Below, one piece after another: positions 9,881-17,627 of a DNA stretch of 63,559 bases. Source of the DNA: an uncultured Candidatus Nitrosopumilus sp. (GTDB taxonomy: Archaea; Thermoproteota; Nitrososphaeria; Nitrososphaerales; Nitrosopumilaceae); assembly GCA_951812645.1 (NCBI GenBank), contig CATOSM010000001.1, positions 1 to 63,559 of the forward strand. Direction: 5' to 3'. The notes under the pieces are model-generated. The model saw only the letters and a list, made by a program, of their open reading frames with translations, was not told the origin of the DNA and searched no databases. Both the position numbers and the translations under genes were made by a program. Positions within the stretch are counted from its first letter, which is position 1, and every line of letters starts with the position of its first letter.

Positions 9881-10109
9881 TAAATTCCATACAATTACAA
9901 TCCTCTGCAAGACACGCTTCTGAATTTCTAATATGATCATGTGAAAAGTGTTTACATTTTTCGTTTTTGCATATTCTTCTTTGGGCTTCTTTTTGTACTA
10001 CTGTTTGAGCAATTTCGTTTGCTTTGTCTTTTGAATATCCTTTTTTGTCAATATAGAAATGAACGATTCTATTGTAAAGTATCTCTGGATTGAATTGTTT
10101 TTCTAACAA
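9873..10109 (-). CDS. 78-residue Cys-rich unknown protein
   Basis: The N-terminal 45 residues look helical (NPEILYNRIVHFYIDKKGYS), and the C-terminal part carries Cys and His in the pattern C-x4-C-x2-H-x-x-x-H, then C-x5-C-x-C, which looks like a metal-binding knuckle. The start is a TTG at 10109, seven bases inside the end of the upstream 34-residue Cys-rich gene, so translation is probably coupled. No family function is recognised. The protein may be a zinc-binding adaptor or regulator; this is inference. Confidence 0.7.
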   Translation of the reverse strand: MLEKQFNPEILYNRIVHFYIDKKGYSKDKANEIAQTVVQKEAQRRICKNEKCKHFSHDHIRNSEACLAEDCNCMEFIK

Positions 10110-10207
10110 TATTGCCTCTTTTTGTTTCCTCTTCTAAAAATTGATCCCTTGTGACAGTCACATTTACAGGATTCATCATTGCAAAACCCTTGATCATTTT
10201 TTATCAT
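10103..10207 (-). CDS. 34-residue Cys-rich microprotein
   Basis: An ATG at 10207 opens a 34-codon frame ending in TAG at 10103-10105. The product contains QGFCNDESCKCDCHKGS, giving C-x4-C-x-C-x-C-H, then a basic tail ending in Cys. The spacing of Cys and His is typical for a small zinc or iron-binding knuckle. It overlaps the next gene by seven bases, a common sign of real coupled genes, and both products carry the same kind of Cys clusters. It is too short for usual gene finders. Function unknown. Confidence 0.55.
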   Translation of the reverse strand: MIKNDQGFCNDESCKCDCHKGSIFRRGNKKRQYC

Positions 10208-10311
10208 GTTTTAATTAGTCATTTATGATATTTGAAGGACACTCTTTTCAAGCAGACATTTGTTTAATTTTAATTCTAAAATTTGATATTTTTTAGGCAT
10301 ATTTTCATAAA

Positions 10312-11586
10312 TTATCGTAAAATCACGCCTATATCCATGAGGTTTGTATGGGTTGCATTGGTAACGATGTTTCCTTTTTGCTTTTGAAAAAATCTCCCTG
10401 AATCACTATTTTTAAGAAAATCTTTCATTAGATCTACATCCGTTTTGACATTCTCTGTTATTGCCCCTGCAAATACTGAATTTCCATCGATACCATCTGT
10501 ACCAATTGATGCCATGACCATTTTTTTTAATTTTTGAGTATTTTTTAATAATCTCAAAACCAATTCTTGATTTCGTCCCCCTGTCCCTTTGCCTAAAACT
10601 TTCACTGTTGTCTCCCCTCCAAAAATTATGCATGTTTTTTCATCTTCTGAAATTTTTTCAAGAATTTTAGTTACCGCTTCTTTAATGCCTCCAAAAATTT
10701 GCATGGTGTGAACTTTGTAACCTCTTTTTTCTGCTTTTATTTTCATTGCTTGTAAGCAATCCTTATTGTTTGCAACTACCATGTTTTCAATTTTAGCTTT
10801 TTTTGATGTTTCCTTATTTTCATTTTTGTCTTTTTCTAGTAACTCTAAAACTTCTTGTGGCATTTTCCATCTAATTTTGTATTTGTCAATTATTTCTAAT
10901 GCATCTGCACATGTCGTATCATCCACGTATGTGGTTCCTGAAGCAATAGATGAAAGATCATCTCCTTCAACATCTGACATCACTAAACTTACACCCTCGC
11001 ACTTCATGTTTTCTACTAGTTTTCCTCCTTTGATTTTTGAGAGATGTTTTCGTATGCAATTGAACTCTTGAATCGTAGCTCCTGATTTGAGTAAAACATT
11101 TGTCACATGGACTTTGTCTTCTAATGTGATGCTATCTGGCATTGCAAGTAATGACGACCCTCCTCCTGACACTAGAAAAATTATCAACTCATCGCTGCGC
11201 TTGTTTTGAACAAATTTCATGACCTCTTTTGCAGCTTTTACGCTTGTTAGGTCTGGTTTAGGGTGTCCGGAATTAAAAATCTGAAATTTCTTACCTCTGA
11301 TTATTGATTTTGAGCCTTTGGGAATCACTATAATTCCGCTTTTGATTGGAACTATGGCATTTAACGCTCTAGTCATAGAATCCCCTGCTTTCCCAAAAGC
11401 TACTGAATAGACGCTAGAATATCTATCTAGATCAAATATTTTTCCATTTATTCCAATTTCATTTGGTCTGACAAATTTTTGAATGATATTTTCTGGATTT
11501 GCTGCCTGTAATCCTGAGTCTAGAATTTCTAAACAATCTTTTTTCTTGTCCGTTGTTGCCAAATCCTCAAAATTCTGGATAATCAT
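10312..11586 (-). CDS. Glycerate 2-kinase (MOFRL family)
   Basis: A protein of about 424 residues of the class II glycerate kinase / hydroxypyruvate-reductase-like family, which makes 2-phosphoglycerate from D-glycerate with ATP. Visible: the N-terminal domain with VAFGKAGDSMT near residue 65, the P-loop-like LVSGGGSSLLAMP near 140, the SDVEGDDLSSIASG segment near 205, and the C-terminal MOFRL part with GGETTV, GTGGRNQELVL and GTDGIDGNS. The frame is open from 11601, but ATG 11586 lies about 27 bases from a TATA box shared with the divergent dehydrogenase gene. It may feed C3 carbon into lower glycolysis/gluconeogenesis. Confidence 0.88.
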   Translation of the reverse strand: MIIQNFEDLATTDKKKDCLEILDSGLQAANPENIIQKFVRPNEIGINGKIFDLDRYSSVYSVAFGKAGDSMTRALNAIVPIKSGIIVIPKGSKSIIRGKKFQIFNSGHPKPDLTSVKAAKEVMKFVQNKRSDELIIFLVSGGGSSLLAMPDSITLEDKVHVTNVLLKSGATIQEFNCIRKHLSKIKGGKLVENMKCEGVSLVMSDVEGDDLSSIASGTTYVDDTTCADALEIIDKYKIRWKMPQEVLELLEKDKNENKETSKKAKIENMVVANNKDCLQAMKIKAEKRGYKVHTMQIFGGIKEAVTKILEKISEDEKTCIIFGGETTVKVLGKGTGGRNQELVLRLLKNTQKLKKMVMASIGTDGIDGNSVFAGAITENVKTDVDLMKDFLKNSDSGRFFQKQKGNIVTNATHTNLMDIGVILR

Positions 11587-11607
11587 ACTGTCCCTCAACA
11601 ATGCAAG

Positions 11608-11620
11608 ATATAATAATAAT
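11608..11620. promoter_or_regulatory. Shared, possibly bidirectional TATA box
   Basis: The A/T-only stretch ATATAATAATAAT lies almost exactly midway between the divergent starts at 11586 (minus) and 11639 (plus), about 26 bases from each. On both strands it can be read as a TATA box (TTATTATATC on the minus strand, TATAATAATAAT on the plus strand), so one element may fire both ways. Confidence 0.5.
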
Positions 11621-11638
11621 CAATGATGCCTTTGACTC

Positions 11639-12583
11639 ATGCATACAGTTCGCATTCCAAAAGTTATCAACTTTGGAGAAAATGCACTTGGTGAAACAGA
11701 GTATCCAAAAAATGCCCTAGTTGTCACAACCGTTCCGCCAGCACTATCTGACAAATGGTTGGCAAAAATGGGTATCCTGGATTACATGTTGTATGACCAA
11801 GTAAAACCTGAACCATCAATTGACGATGTTAATGCTGTTATTTCACAATACAAAGACAAAGATCCATCTTGTCTTATTGGACTAGGTGGTGGAAGTTCTA
11901 TGGATGTAGTAAAATATGCTGCACCTGAGATGAAAAAAGACAAAATCTTAATTCCAACAACTTTTGGAACTGGAGCTGAAATGACAACTTACTGTGTCCT
12001 CAAATTTGATGGTAAAAAGAAATTGTTACGTGAAGACAAATTTTTGGCTGACATGGCAGTAGTTGATTCATATTTTATGGATGGCACTCCTGAACAAGTT
12101 ATCAAAAATTCTGTCTGTGATGCATGTGCTCAAGCAACCGAAGGCTATGATAGCAAACTCGGTAATGACTTGACTAGAACGTTATGTAAACAAGCATTTG
12201 ATATTCTGTACGATGCAATTATGAACGACAAACCAGAAAACTATCCTTACGGCTCAATGTTGTCTGGAATGGGATTTGGTAATTGTTCTACAACTCTTGG
12301 ACATGCATTGTCCTATGTGTTCTCAAATGAAGGTGTACCTCATGGATATTCCTTATCTTCTTGTACTGCTGTTGCACACAAACATAACAAGTCAATCTTC
12401 TATGATAGATTCAAGGAAGCTATGGATAAACTGGGCTTTGATAAATTAGAACTCAAAGCTGATGTTTCTGAAGCTGCTGATACCGTAATGACTGATAAAG
12501 GACATTTGAATCCAAACCCAATTCCAATATCCAAAGACGATGTTGTAAAATGCCTTGAAGACATCAAAGCAGGTAATTTGTAA
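11639..12583 (+). CDS. Iron-containing alcohol dehydrogenase (semialdehyde reductase type)
   Basis: A 314-residue member of the iron-dependent (group III) alcohol dehydrogenases. The NAD(P)-binding loop GLGGGSSMDVVKY is near residue 85, FGTGAEMT near 120, and the metal ligands are suggested by CDACAQATEGYDS near 160, TLGHALSY near 225 and the His in GVPHGYS near 238. It is shorter than the usual 380 residues. A thaumarchaeal protein of this type has been described as a malonic/succinic semialdehyde reductase of the hydroxypropionate/hydroxybutyrate cycle; I infer that role here from resemblance. The start ATG fits leaderless transcription from the box at 11608-11620, and a T-rich stretch follows the stop. 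Confidence 0.82.
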   Translation: MHTVRIPKVINFGENALGETEYPKNALVVTTVPPALSDKWLAKMGILDYMLYDQVKPEPSIDDVNAVISQYKDKDPSCLIGLGGGSSMDVVKYAAPEMKKDKILIPTTFGTGAEMTTYCVLKFDGKKKLLREDKFLADMAVVDSYFMDGTPEQVIKNSVCDACAQATEGYDSKLGNDLTRTLCKQAFDILYDAIMNDKPENYPYGSMLSGMGFGNCSTTLGHALSYVFSNEGVPHGYSLSSCTAVAHKHNKSIFYDRFKEAMDKLGFDKLELKADVSEAADTVMTDKGHLNPNPIPISKDDVVKCLEDIKAGNL

Positions 12584-12589
12584 AAAATT

Positions 12590-12619
12590 CAATATTTTTT
12601 ACTTTTTTTCTATTTTATT
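12590..12619 (+). terminator. T-rich terminator after the iron dehydrogenase gene
   Basis: Just past the TAA at 12581-12583 come runs of six and seven T (around 12595-12609), then more T-rich sequence. Archaeal RNA polymerase ends transcription at such T tracts without needing a hairpin. Confidence 0.45.
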
Positions 12620-12682
12620 GATAAACTGCGAAATTGGCAGCTTGACTAAACTTTTTATTGTAATAATCTGGTGTAAACGTAC

Positions 12683-13783
12683 TTGGCTGATAAAAAACTG
12701 AAATTTGGTATTCAAAATGGCCTTAATGTAGCAAGAGCCGGATATACTGAAGATCAAATTTTAACAGCATGCATGCTTGCCGATAAAACTGGATATGATT
12801 CTGTTTTCTATATGGACCACACCAATGTTCCACAATGGAAAAATGCAACTGTATTGGATCCTTGGGTTATGTTGTCTGCAATTGCTGCAGTAACAAATAA
12901 TGTCGAACTTGGAACATGTGTTACCGATGCTATCAGAAGACATCCTTCAAACATTGCACTAGCTGCAATCACTCTTGACAGAGTTTCAAAAGGTAGGGCA
13001 ATACTTGGAATCGGCGCAGGCGAAGCACAAAATTTAAAAGAATTCTGTATTCCATTTGAAAAACCTGTTTCTAAATGGGAAGAACAAATTGAAACTATTC
13101 ACACATTATACAAATCAACTCCTGATAACACAGTAGATTACAAAGGAAAGTACTATCAACTTGATGGTGCATGTTTGCAAGCACCTCCTATTAGAAAACC
13201 TCGCCCACCCACTTACATGGCATCTGGTGGTAAACGAACACTTGCATTAACTGGCAAACTCGGTGATGGATGGTTGCCAATTGGCTATACTCCTGAATTA
13301 TTTGCAGATCACAAAAAACAGATTGAAGTTTCCATGGATACAAACAATAGAACGCAAGAAGAAAAAGATAATTTCGAATTTGCTTTGGATATCGATGTCT
13401 ACTTCTCTGAAGATGCAGAAGCATCCTGGGCTAAAATGAAAGAAGCTGTTAAAGTCAGTTTATTCAAACCTGAGGTTTTGAGAGTACACGGATTAAAAGA
13501 AATTGAAGGCTTTGATTTCGTAAAATACTTTACAGAATATTCAATGTCTGATCAAAGCTGGATTGTAAAGATGAGGGAAGCTGCAACCAAAATTCCTGAC
13601 GCTGTTGCACGTTCATCTACTGCAGTTGGCACTCCTGAAGACATTATTCCTGCCTTTGAGAGGTTCATGGATGTTGGTGTCAATCACTTTGTAATTAGAT
13701 TCTGGGGTAAGAATTACTTCGGTTCTATTGATAAATTTGCAAGTCATGTAATGCCTGCACTACGTGAAAAAGCCAGACAATAA
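12683..13783 (+). CDS. Luciferase-like (LLM-class) F420/flavin oxidoreductase
   Basis: A 366-residue TIM-barrel of the luciferase-like family, close in look to F420-dependent methylene-tetrahydromethanopterin reductase and F420-dependent dehydrogenases. Segments include KFGIQNGLNVARAGYTEDQIL at the N-terminus (first barrel strand), YMDHTNVP near residue 50, VTDAIRRHPSNIALAAITLD near 85-105, the substrate/cofactor loop GIGAGEAQN near 115, and YMASGGKRTLALTGKLGDGW near 180. Thaumarchaeota make F420, so F420 is the likely cofactor, but flavin is possible. The TTG start at 12683 sits about 27 bases after a T-rich TATA-like element (12651-12660), so the message is leaderless. No partner gene in the same unit. 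Confidence 0.85.
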   Translation: MADKKLKFGIQNGLNVARAGYTEDQILTACMLADKTGYDSVFYMDHTNVPQWKNATVLDPWVMLSAIAAVTNNVELGTCVTDAIRRHPSNIALAAITLDRVSKGRAILGIGAGEAQNLKEFCIPFEKPVSKWEEQIETIHTLYKSTPDNTVDYKGKYYQLDGACLQAPPIRKPRPPTYMASGGKRTLALTGKLGDGWLPIGYTPELFADHKKQIEVSMDTNNRTQEEKDNFEFALDIDVYFSEDAEASWAKMKEAVKVSLFKPEVLRVHGLKEIEGFDFVKYFTEYSMSDQSWIVKMREAATKIPDAVARSSTAVGTPEDIIPAFERFMDVGVNHFVIRFWGKNYFGSIDKFASHVMPALREKARQ

Positions 13784-13839
13784 GACGTAGCTTTCTGTCA
13801 CATACGGCAAATCATTTAGTTTACCTTGTCCTGGATATT

Positions 13840-14076
13840 ATGATGGATGAAGATTTGCCTGAATCTGTAAAAAAATGCCTGGAGATTCTGGAGGAAAATG
13901 TGGATATTTTGGCCAATCTTGAATATGATTTGGGTGATGAAAAAGAAGATGAACTCACACCTGATATGGAATTACACAATCTGTATGATATGACTGAAGA
14001 TGTTGCAGAATCTGCAAAATTAAAACGTGCAGAATCAAATCTTGCAAGACGTCAAGCAGAAGACTCTTTGATTTAA
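13840..14076 (+). CDS. 78-residue acidic unknown protein
   Basis: A small acidic, probably helical protein starting MMDEDLPESVKKCLEILEENV, with dense Asp/Glu in the middle (DLGDEKEDELTPDMEL) and a mixed-charge helix at the C-terminus. No domain is recognised. The ATG pair at 13840/13843 leaves the exact start open. Its stop overlaps the convergent basic protein gene by four bases; an acidic and a basic product encoded tail to tail is notable but need not mean interaction. Confidence 0.65.
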   Translation: MMDEDLPESVKKCLEILEENVDILANLEYDLGDEKEDELTPDMELHNLYDMTEDVAESAKLKRAESNLARRQAEDSLI

Positions 14077-14477
14077 TGTCTACTTGTTTTTTTATTTAAT
14101 TTTGCTTTGCGTTTGTTTTTTTGTTTTTCTAATCTTTTTCTTGTACGTGCAGTTGCGTTTGTTTCCCCCTGAATGATCTTTGCTTTACTTCCATCTCTTA
14201 ACATAATTTCTTTGCCTTTAAATCGAAATTCAACATCCCTGCATTTGATATAGTATTTTTTAAGACAAAAAAATATTCTATTGTTTGTCCCATGCATCTC
14301 TTTAACTTCTTTTGATTTTTTTAATTCATTGAGAATATTACGAAGTAATCCTTTATCGATGTCAGTTATTCTATGTAATTCTCTAAACCAAATGAATCTG
14401 GATTCTGATCCCCATTCCTCTAAAGTATCCACTGTTAATTTGGTGGCTTCTTCTCTTTCTTCACCAATTTCAATCAT
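14073..14477 (-). CDS. 134-residue winged-helix-like protein with basic tail
   Basis: The first 85 residues show a helix-turn-helix-like pattern (ITDIDKGLLRNILNELKKSKEV, then KKYYIKCRDVEFRFKGKEI) suggesting a winged-helix fold, followed by a Lys/Arg-rich tail from about residue 105 (TARTRKRLEKQKNKRKAK). The tail suggests nucleic-acid binding. No named family is recognised. Start ATG 14477 follows an A/T-rich region. Convergent with the acidic gene at 13840. Confidence 0.65.
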   Translation of the reverse strand: MIEIGEEREEATKLTVDTLEEWGSESRFIWFRELHRITDIDKGLLRNILNELKKSKEVKEMHGTNNRIFFCLKKYYIKCRDVEFRFKGKEIMLRDGSKAKIIQGETNATARTRKRLEKQKNKRKAKLNKKTSRH

Positions 14478-14591
14478 TTACTACCATAAATTCATCCTGA
14501 ATTTAGCAATTTACATTAATAAGGAATTTGGATGAAAAAAGTCAAGTTTTAGAATGTTCTTTGTTTTTGATTATTTTTGTAACTATGCCTT

Positions 14592-14684
14592 ATGAGCACA
14601 GACTACAAAACTGAATGCAATGAATTAGAATGCAGAATTTTAGAAATCAAAGCAATGGCCAAAGAAATGGATGAGGAAGACTAG
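14592..14684 (+). CDS. 30-residue microprotein candidate
   Basis: ATG 14592 opens a 30-codon frame ending in TAG. The product starts MSTDYKTECNELECRILE and is a short, charged amphipathic helix with two Cys residues. The A/T-rich TGATTATTTTT about 25 bases upstream would serve as a TATA box for leaderless expression. Its stop overlaps the convergent gene end by four bases. No homologue is recognised, so the call rests on promoter spacing and protein-like composition. Confidence 0.4.
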   Translation: MSTDYKTECNELECRILEIKAMAKEMDEED

Positions 14685-14911
14685 TTTTTTCCCTTTGATT
14701 TTGTTTTCCTTTCTTTAATTCTTGATTTTGTTACCTTGGCTGACTGTTTTTGATTACCTTCCATTTTATTTGCTACAGAATCAATCTGTTTGATTATTTT
14801 TGCTTGTAATTCTGGCGAACTCGTCTTTAGTAACTTGTTTTTTAGTTTTTTTAATTGATTGGAATATCCCTCAAAATCATCTCTTAATTCGTTAAGATAC
14901 GGATCATTCAT
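14681..14911 (-). CDS. 76-residue coiled-coil unknown protein
   Basis: A short protein with a heptad-like helical stretch (LRDDFEGYSNQLKKLKNKLL, residues 9-28, then a second helix QAKIIKQIDSVANKMEG) and a very basic C-terminus (SRIKERKTKSKGKN). The pattern suggests a helical hairpin with a nucleic-acid-binding tail. No family recognised. ATG 14911 is preceded by an A/T-rich region shared with the divergent PPOX gene. Confidence 0.6.
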   Translation of the reverse strand: MNDPYLNELRDDFEGYSNQLKKLKNKLLKTSSPELQAKIIKQIDSVANKMEGNQKQSAKVTKSRIKERKTKSKGKN

Positions 14912-14958
14912 AACGGTTTTTTATTCATCCCATGTTTTAGAGATTTCCATGCTCTGGA

Positions 14959-14967
14959 TTTATAATA
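14959..14967 (+). promoter_or_regulatory. TATA box of the PPOX-family gene
   Basis: TTTATAATA lies 26 bases before ATG 14989. This fixes the start at 14989 rather than the in-frame ATG at 14977, which would fall before the expected mRNA start. Confidence 0.5.
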
Positions 14968-14988
14968 TTATTTTAATTGATTTACTTT

Positions 14989-15621
14989 ATGCAACTCACT
15001 GGAATTCTTCAAATTAAATCTTGTGAAAAAATTAAAGAATTTTTACACGAAGAACATATAGGACGTGTTGCTACTATCGACGAAAATAATTTCCCTCAAA
15101 TCATTCCTATGAATTTTGTATTTCTCAATGATGCGATATACATGCATTCTCATGTAAAGGGAGAAAAGTTGGATAATATTTCTCGACATGGAAAGGTTGG
15201 TTTTGAAGCCGATAGAGAACTAGAATTTTTACCGTCCTATTTTGAAGATCCCCATAATGCATCTTTAGCTGATACATTGTACATCAGTGTTGTAATCAAA
15301 GGAATGGCCTCGTTTGTTTCTGATAGAAAAGAAAAAACTCTTGCACTAAATGGATTAATGGAAAAATATCAGCCTGAGGGACAGTATGATCCACTCCGAT
15401 CTGATATGCGAGTTCTAGACGCTGTAACCGTGATTAAAGTTACTCCTCAAACACTTCACGGAAAATATAAGATCGGTCAACACCTGCGACCCAATGACAG
15501 ACAAACCCTAGCTCAAAAAATCTTTAAACGAAATTCCCCAAATGCTTTGAAAACTTTGAAAATTATGGGATTTGAAGTAACTGAGACTGGTTTACGTATG
15601 GTTGACGAACCCGCATGGTAA
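14989..15621 (+). CDS. PPOX-family FMN/F420-binding protein
   Basis: About 210 residues of the pyridoxamine-phosphate-oxidase-like split-barrel fold. The canonical opening is visible: KIKEFLHEEHIGRVATIDEN followed by FPQIIPMNFVFLNDAIYMHS near residues 15-55, then GEKLDNISRHGKVGFEAD. An additional C-terminal part from about residue 160 (LRPNDRQTLAQKIFK) is longer than the minimal fold. Members bind FMN or F420 and reduce or bind small substrates; the substrate is unknown here. Start chosen by TATA spacing. It is immediately upstream of the uvrBAC operon but has its own promoter gap of about 50 bases. Confidence 0.75.
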   Translation: MQLTGILQIKSCEKIKEFLHEEHIGRVATIDENNFPQIIPMNFVFLNDAIYMHSHVKGEKLDNISRHGKVGFEADRELEFLPSYFEDPHNASLADTLYISVVIKGMASFVSDRKEKTLALNGLMEKYQPEGQYDPLRSDMRVLDAVTVIKVTPQTLHGKYKIGQHLRPNDRQTLAQKIFKRNSPNALKTLKIMGFEVTETGLRMVDEPAW

Positions 15622-15643
15622 TTTTATTCCGATATCGCCATTG

Positions 15644-15651
15644 CTTTAAAT
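15644..15651 (+). promoter_or_regulatory. TATA box of the uvrBAC operon
   Basis: CTTTAAAT lies about 25 bases before the TTG start at 15672, matching a leaderless TTG-initiated uvrB message for the whole three-gene operon. Confidence 0.45.
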
Positions 15652-15671
15652 TCAGTTTTTAATGATTTGAT

Positions 15672-17627
15672 TTGTTGGACCAAATTGCCACCTTTGAACT
15701 AGCATCTGATTACTCTCCAACCGGAGATCAACCTCAGGCCATTGATGCATTAGTCGATGGTGTGAATAGGGGCTCTGTTCAAACTTTACTTGGTGTAACT
15801 GGAAGTGGAAAGACCTTTTCAGTGGCAAACGTAATTGCAAGAACTGGAAAAAATACCCTGGTAGTCTCTCATAACAAAACTCTTGCCGCACAACTTTATT
15901 CTGAACTAAAACAATTTTTTCCAAAAAACAATGTCGGCTACTTTGTATCCTATTATGATTATTATCAACCTGAAAGTTATCTGCCTCAAACCGATACCTA
16001 TATCGAAAAAGATACTCAAATTAACGAACAAATTGAAAAATTAAGATTAGAGGCTACTGCCATGCTGCTTTCTGGAGAGCCTACGATTATCGTATCCACC
16101 GTGTCTTGTATCTATTCTCTTGGCAATCCACAAGATTGGGAGGATTTAGCTATTACTGTTGACACTGGAGATGAAATCAAACGAAGTGAAATCATCCGAC
16201 AATTCATAGATGCTAGATATGAAAGAAATGATACTGAGGTTGCTCCTGGAAATTTTAGAGTAAGGGGTGACACCATCGATGTCACCCCTGCATACTCTGA
16301 AGATTTAGTTAGAATCTCTATGTTTGGAGATGAGGTAGAAAAAATTACTATTTTAGATCATGTTTCATTAACAGAAAAACGTAAAGTATCTCAAATGAAA
16401 ATTTTTCCTGCAAAGCACTATCTTATTGCAAAAGATATTCGTAAAAAAGCGGTTAAATCAATTCGCGATGAACTAAAATCTCGTTTACCTGAATTAAATG
16501 AGTTAGAAAAACAAAGACTTGAGATGCGAACAAAATATGATTTAGAAATGATTGAGGAATTGGGATATTGCTCTGGAATCGAAAATTATTCTAGACATTT
16601 TGATGGACGAAAAGCTGGGGAGAAGGCATTTTGTCTTATGGATTTTTTTGGTGACGACTATCTTTTAGTAATTGACGAATCTCATGTTACGTTACCTCAA
16701 CTACACGGAATGTACAAAGGTGATCATTCTAGAAAAAATGAATTAGTTACATATGGATTTAGATTGCCAAGCGCATTTGATAATCGCCCATTAAAGTTTG
16801 AAGAATTTGAAGAATATCTTCAAAATACTATTTTTGTGTCTGCAACTCCTGCCGAATATGAGAAAAAAATCTCATCTCAAATTGCTGAACAACTTGTACG
16901 CCCTACTGGATTACTTGATCCTCTAGTTGAGGTTAGGCCTACAAAGGATCAAATGGATGACTTGATTCAAGAAATTAACAAAAGATCTGCTAATTCTGAG
17001 CGTGTTTTGGTCACAACTTTGACAAAGAGAATGGCCGAAGATTTGGCTGAATATCTTTCCAAAAAGCAGGTCAGGGTTAGATACATGCATTCTGAAATAG
17101 AAGGATTGCAGAGAACTGAGATAATTCGACAATTACGTTTAGGCGAATTTGATGTTCTAGTGGGTATTAATCTTCTCAGAGAAGGACTTGATATTCCGGA
17201 AGTTTCTCTTGTCGCAATTTTAGACGCTGATAAGGAAGGATTCTTGCGAAATTTTACAAGTTTAATTCAAACTTGTGGACGTGCAGCAAGAAATGCAAAT
17301 GGAACTGTCATAATGTATGCTGATAATACAACACAATCAATGAAAAATGCAATTAACGAAACCAAACGTCGTAGAGAAAAACAAATTCAATATAATAAAG
17401 AACATGACATCGTTCCAAAAACTATAATCAAATCAGTCCCATCTCAAGAAGTTGCATTAGATGATTCAAAATTAAAATCAATACATGATCTTAAAACTGA
17501 AATGATTGATCTAGATGCCCAAATGAAAAAACATTCTGAAGATTTAGACTTTGAGCGTGCAATTGAATGTAGAGATAAAATCAAACGAATAGAAAAGGAG
17601 ATTGAATTTAAAAATGACCGAAAATAA
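15672..17627 (+). CDS. uvrB: Excinuclease ABC subunit B
   Basis: A 651-residue UvrB, the helicase-like damage-verifying subunit of nucleotide excision repair. Walker A is GVTGSGKT at 41-48; the DNA-inserting beta-hairpin is SYYDYYQPESYLPQTD near 93-108; the Walker B-type box is VIDESH near 335; helicase motifs follow (VSATPAEYE, GRAARN); the C-terminal UVR motif that binds UvrC is FERAIECRDKIKRIEKEIE. TTG 15672 or TTG 15675 is the start. It overlaps uvrA by 14 bases. This bacterial-type repair system is known in several mesophilic archaea, where it was probably gained by transfer. Confidence 0.97.
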   Translation: MLDQIATFELASDYSPTGDQPQAIDALVDGVNRGSVQTLLGVTGSGKTFSVANVIARTGKNTLVVSHNKTLAAQLYSELKQFFPKNNVGYFVSYYDYYQPESYLPQTDTYIEKDTQINEQIEKLRLEATAMLLSGEPTIIVSTVSCIYSLGNPQDWEDLAITVDTGDEIKRSEIIRQFIDARYERNDTEVAPGNFRVRGDTIDVTPAYSEDLVRISMFGDEVEKITILDHVSLTEKRKVSQMKIFPAKHYLIAKDIRKKAVKSIRDELKSRLPELNELEKQRLEMRTKYDLEMIEELGYCSGIENYSRHFDGRKAGEKAFCLMDFFGDDYLLVIDESHVTLPQLHGMYKGDHSRKNELVTYGFRLPSAFDNRPLKFEEFEEYLQNTIFVSATPAEYEKKISSQIAEQLVRPTGLLDPLVEVRPTKDQMDDLIQEINKRSANSERVLVTTLTKRMAEDLAEYLSKKQVRVRYMHSEIEGLQRTEIIRQLRLGEFDVLVGINLLREGLDIPEVSLVAILDADKEGFLRNFTSLIQTCGRAARNANGTVIMYADNTTQSMKNAINETKRRREKQIQYNKEHDIVPKTIIKSVPSQEVALDDSKLKSIHDLKTEMIDLDAQMKKHSEDLDFERAIECRDKIKRIEKEIEFKNDRK

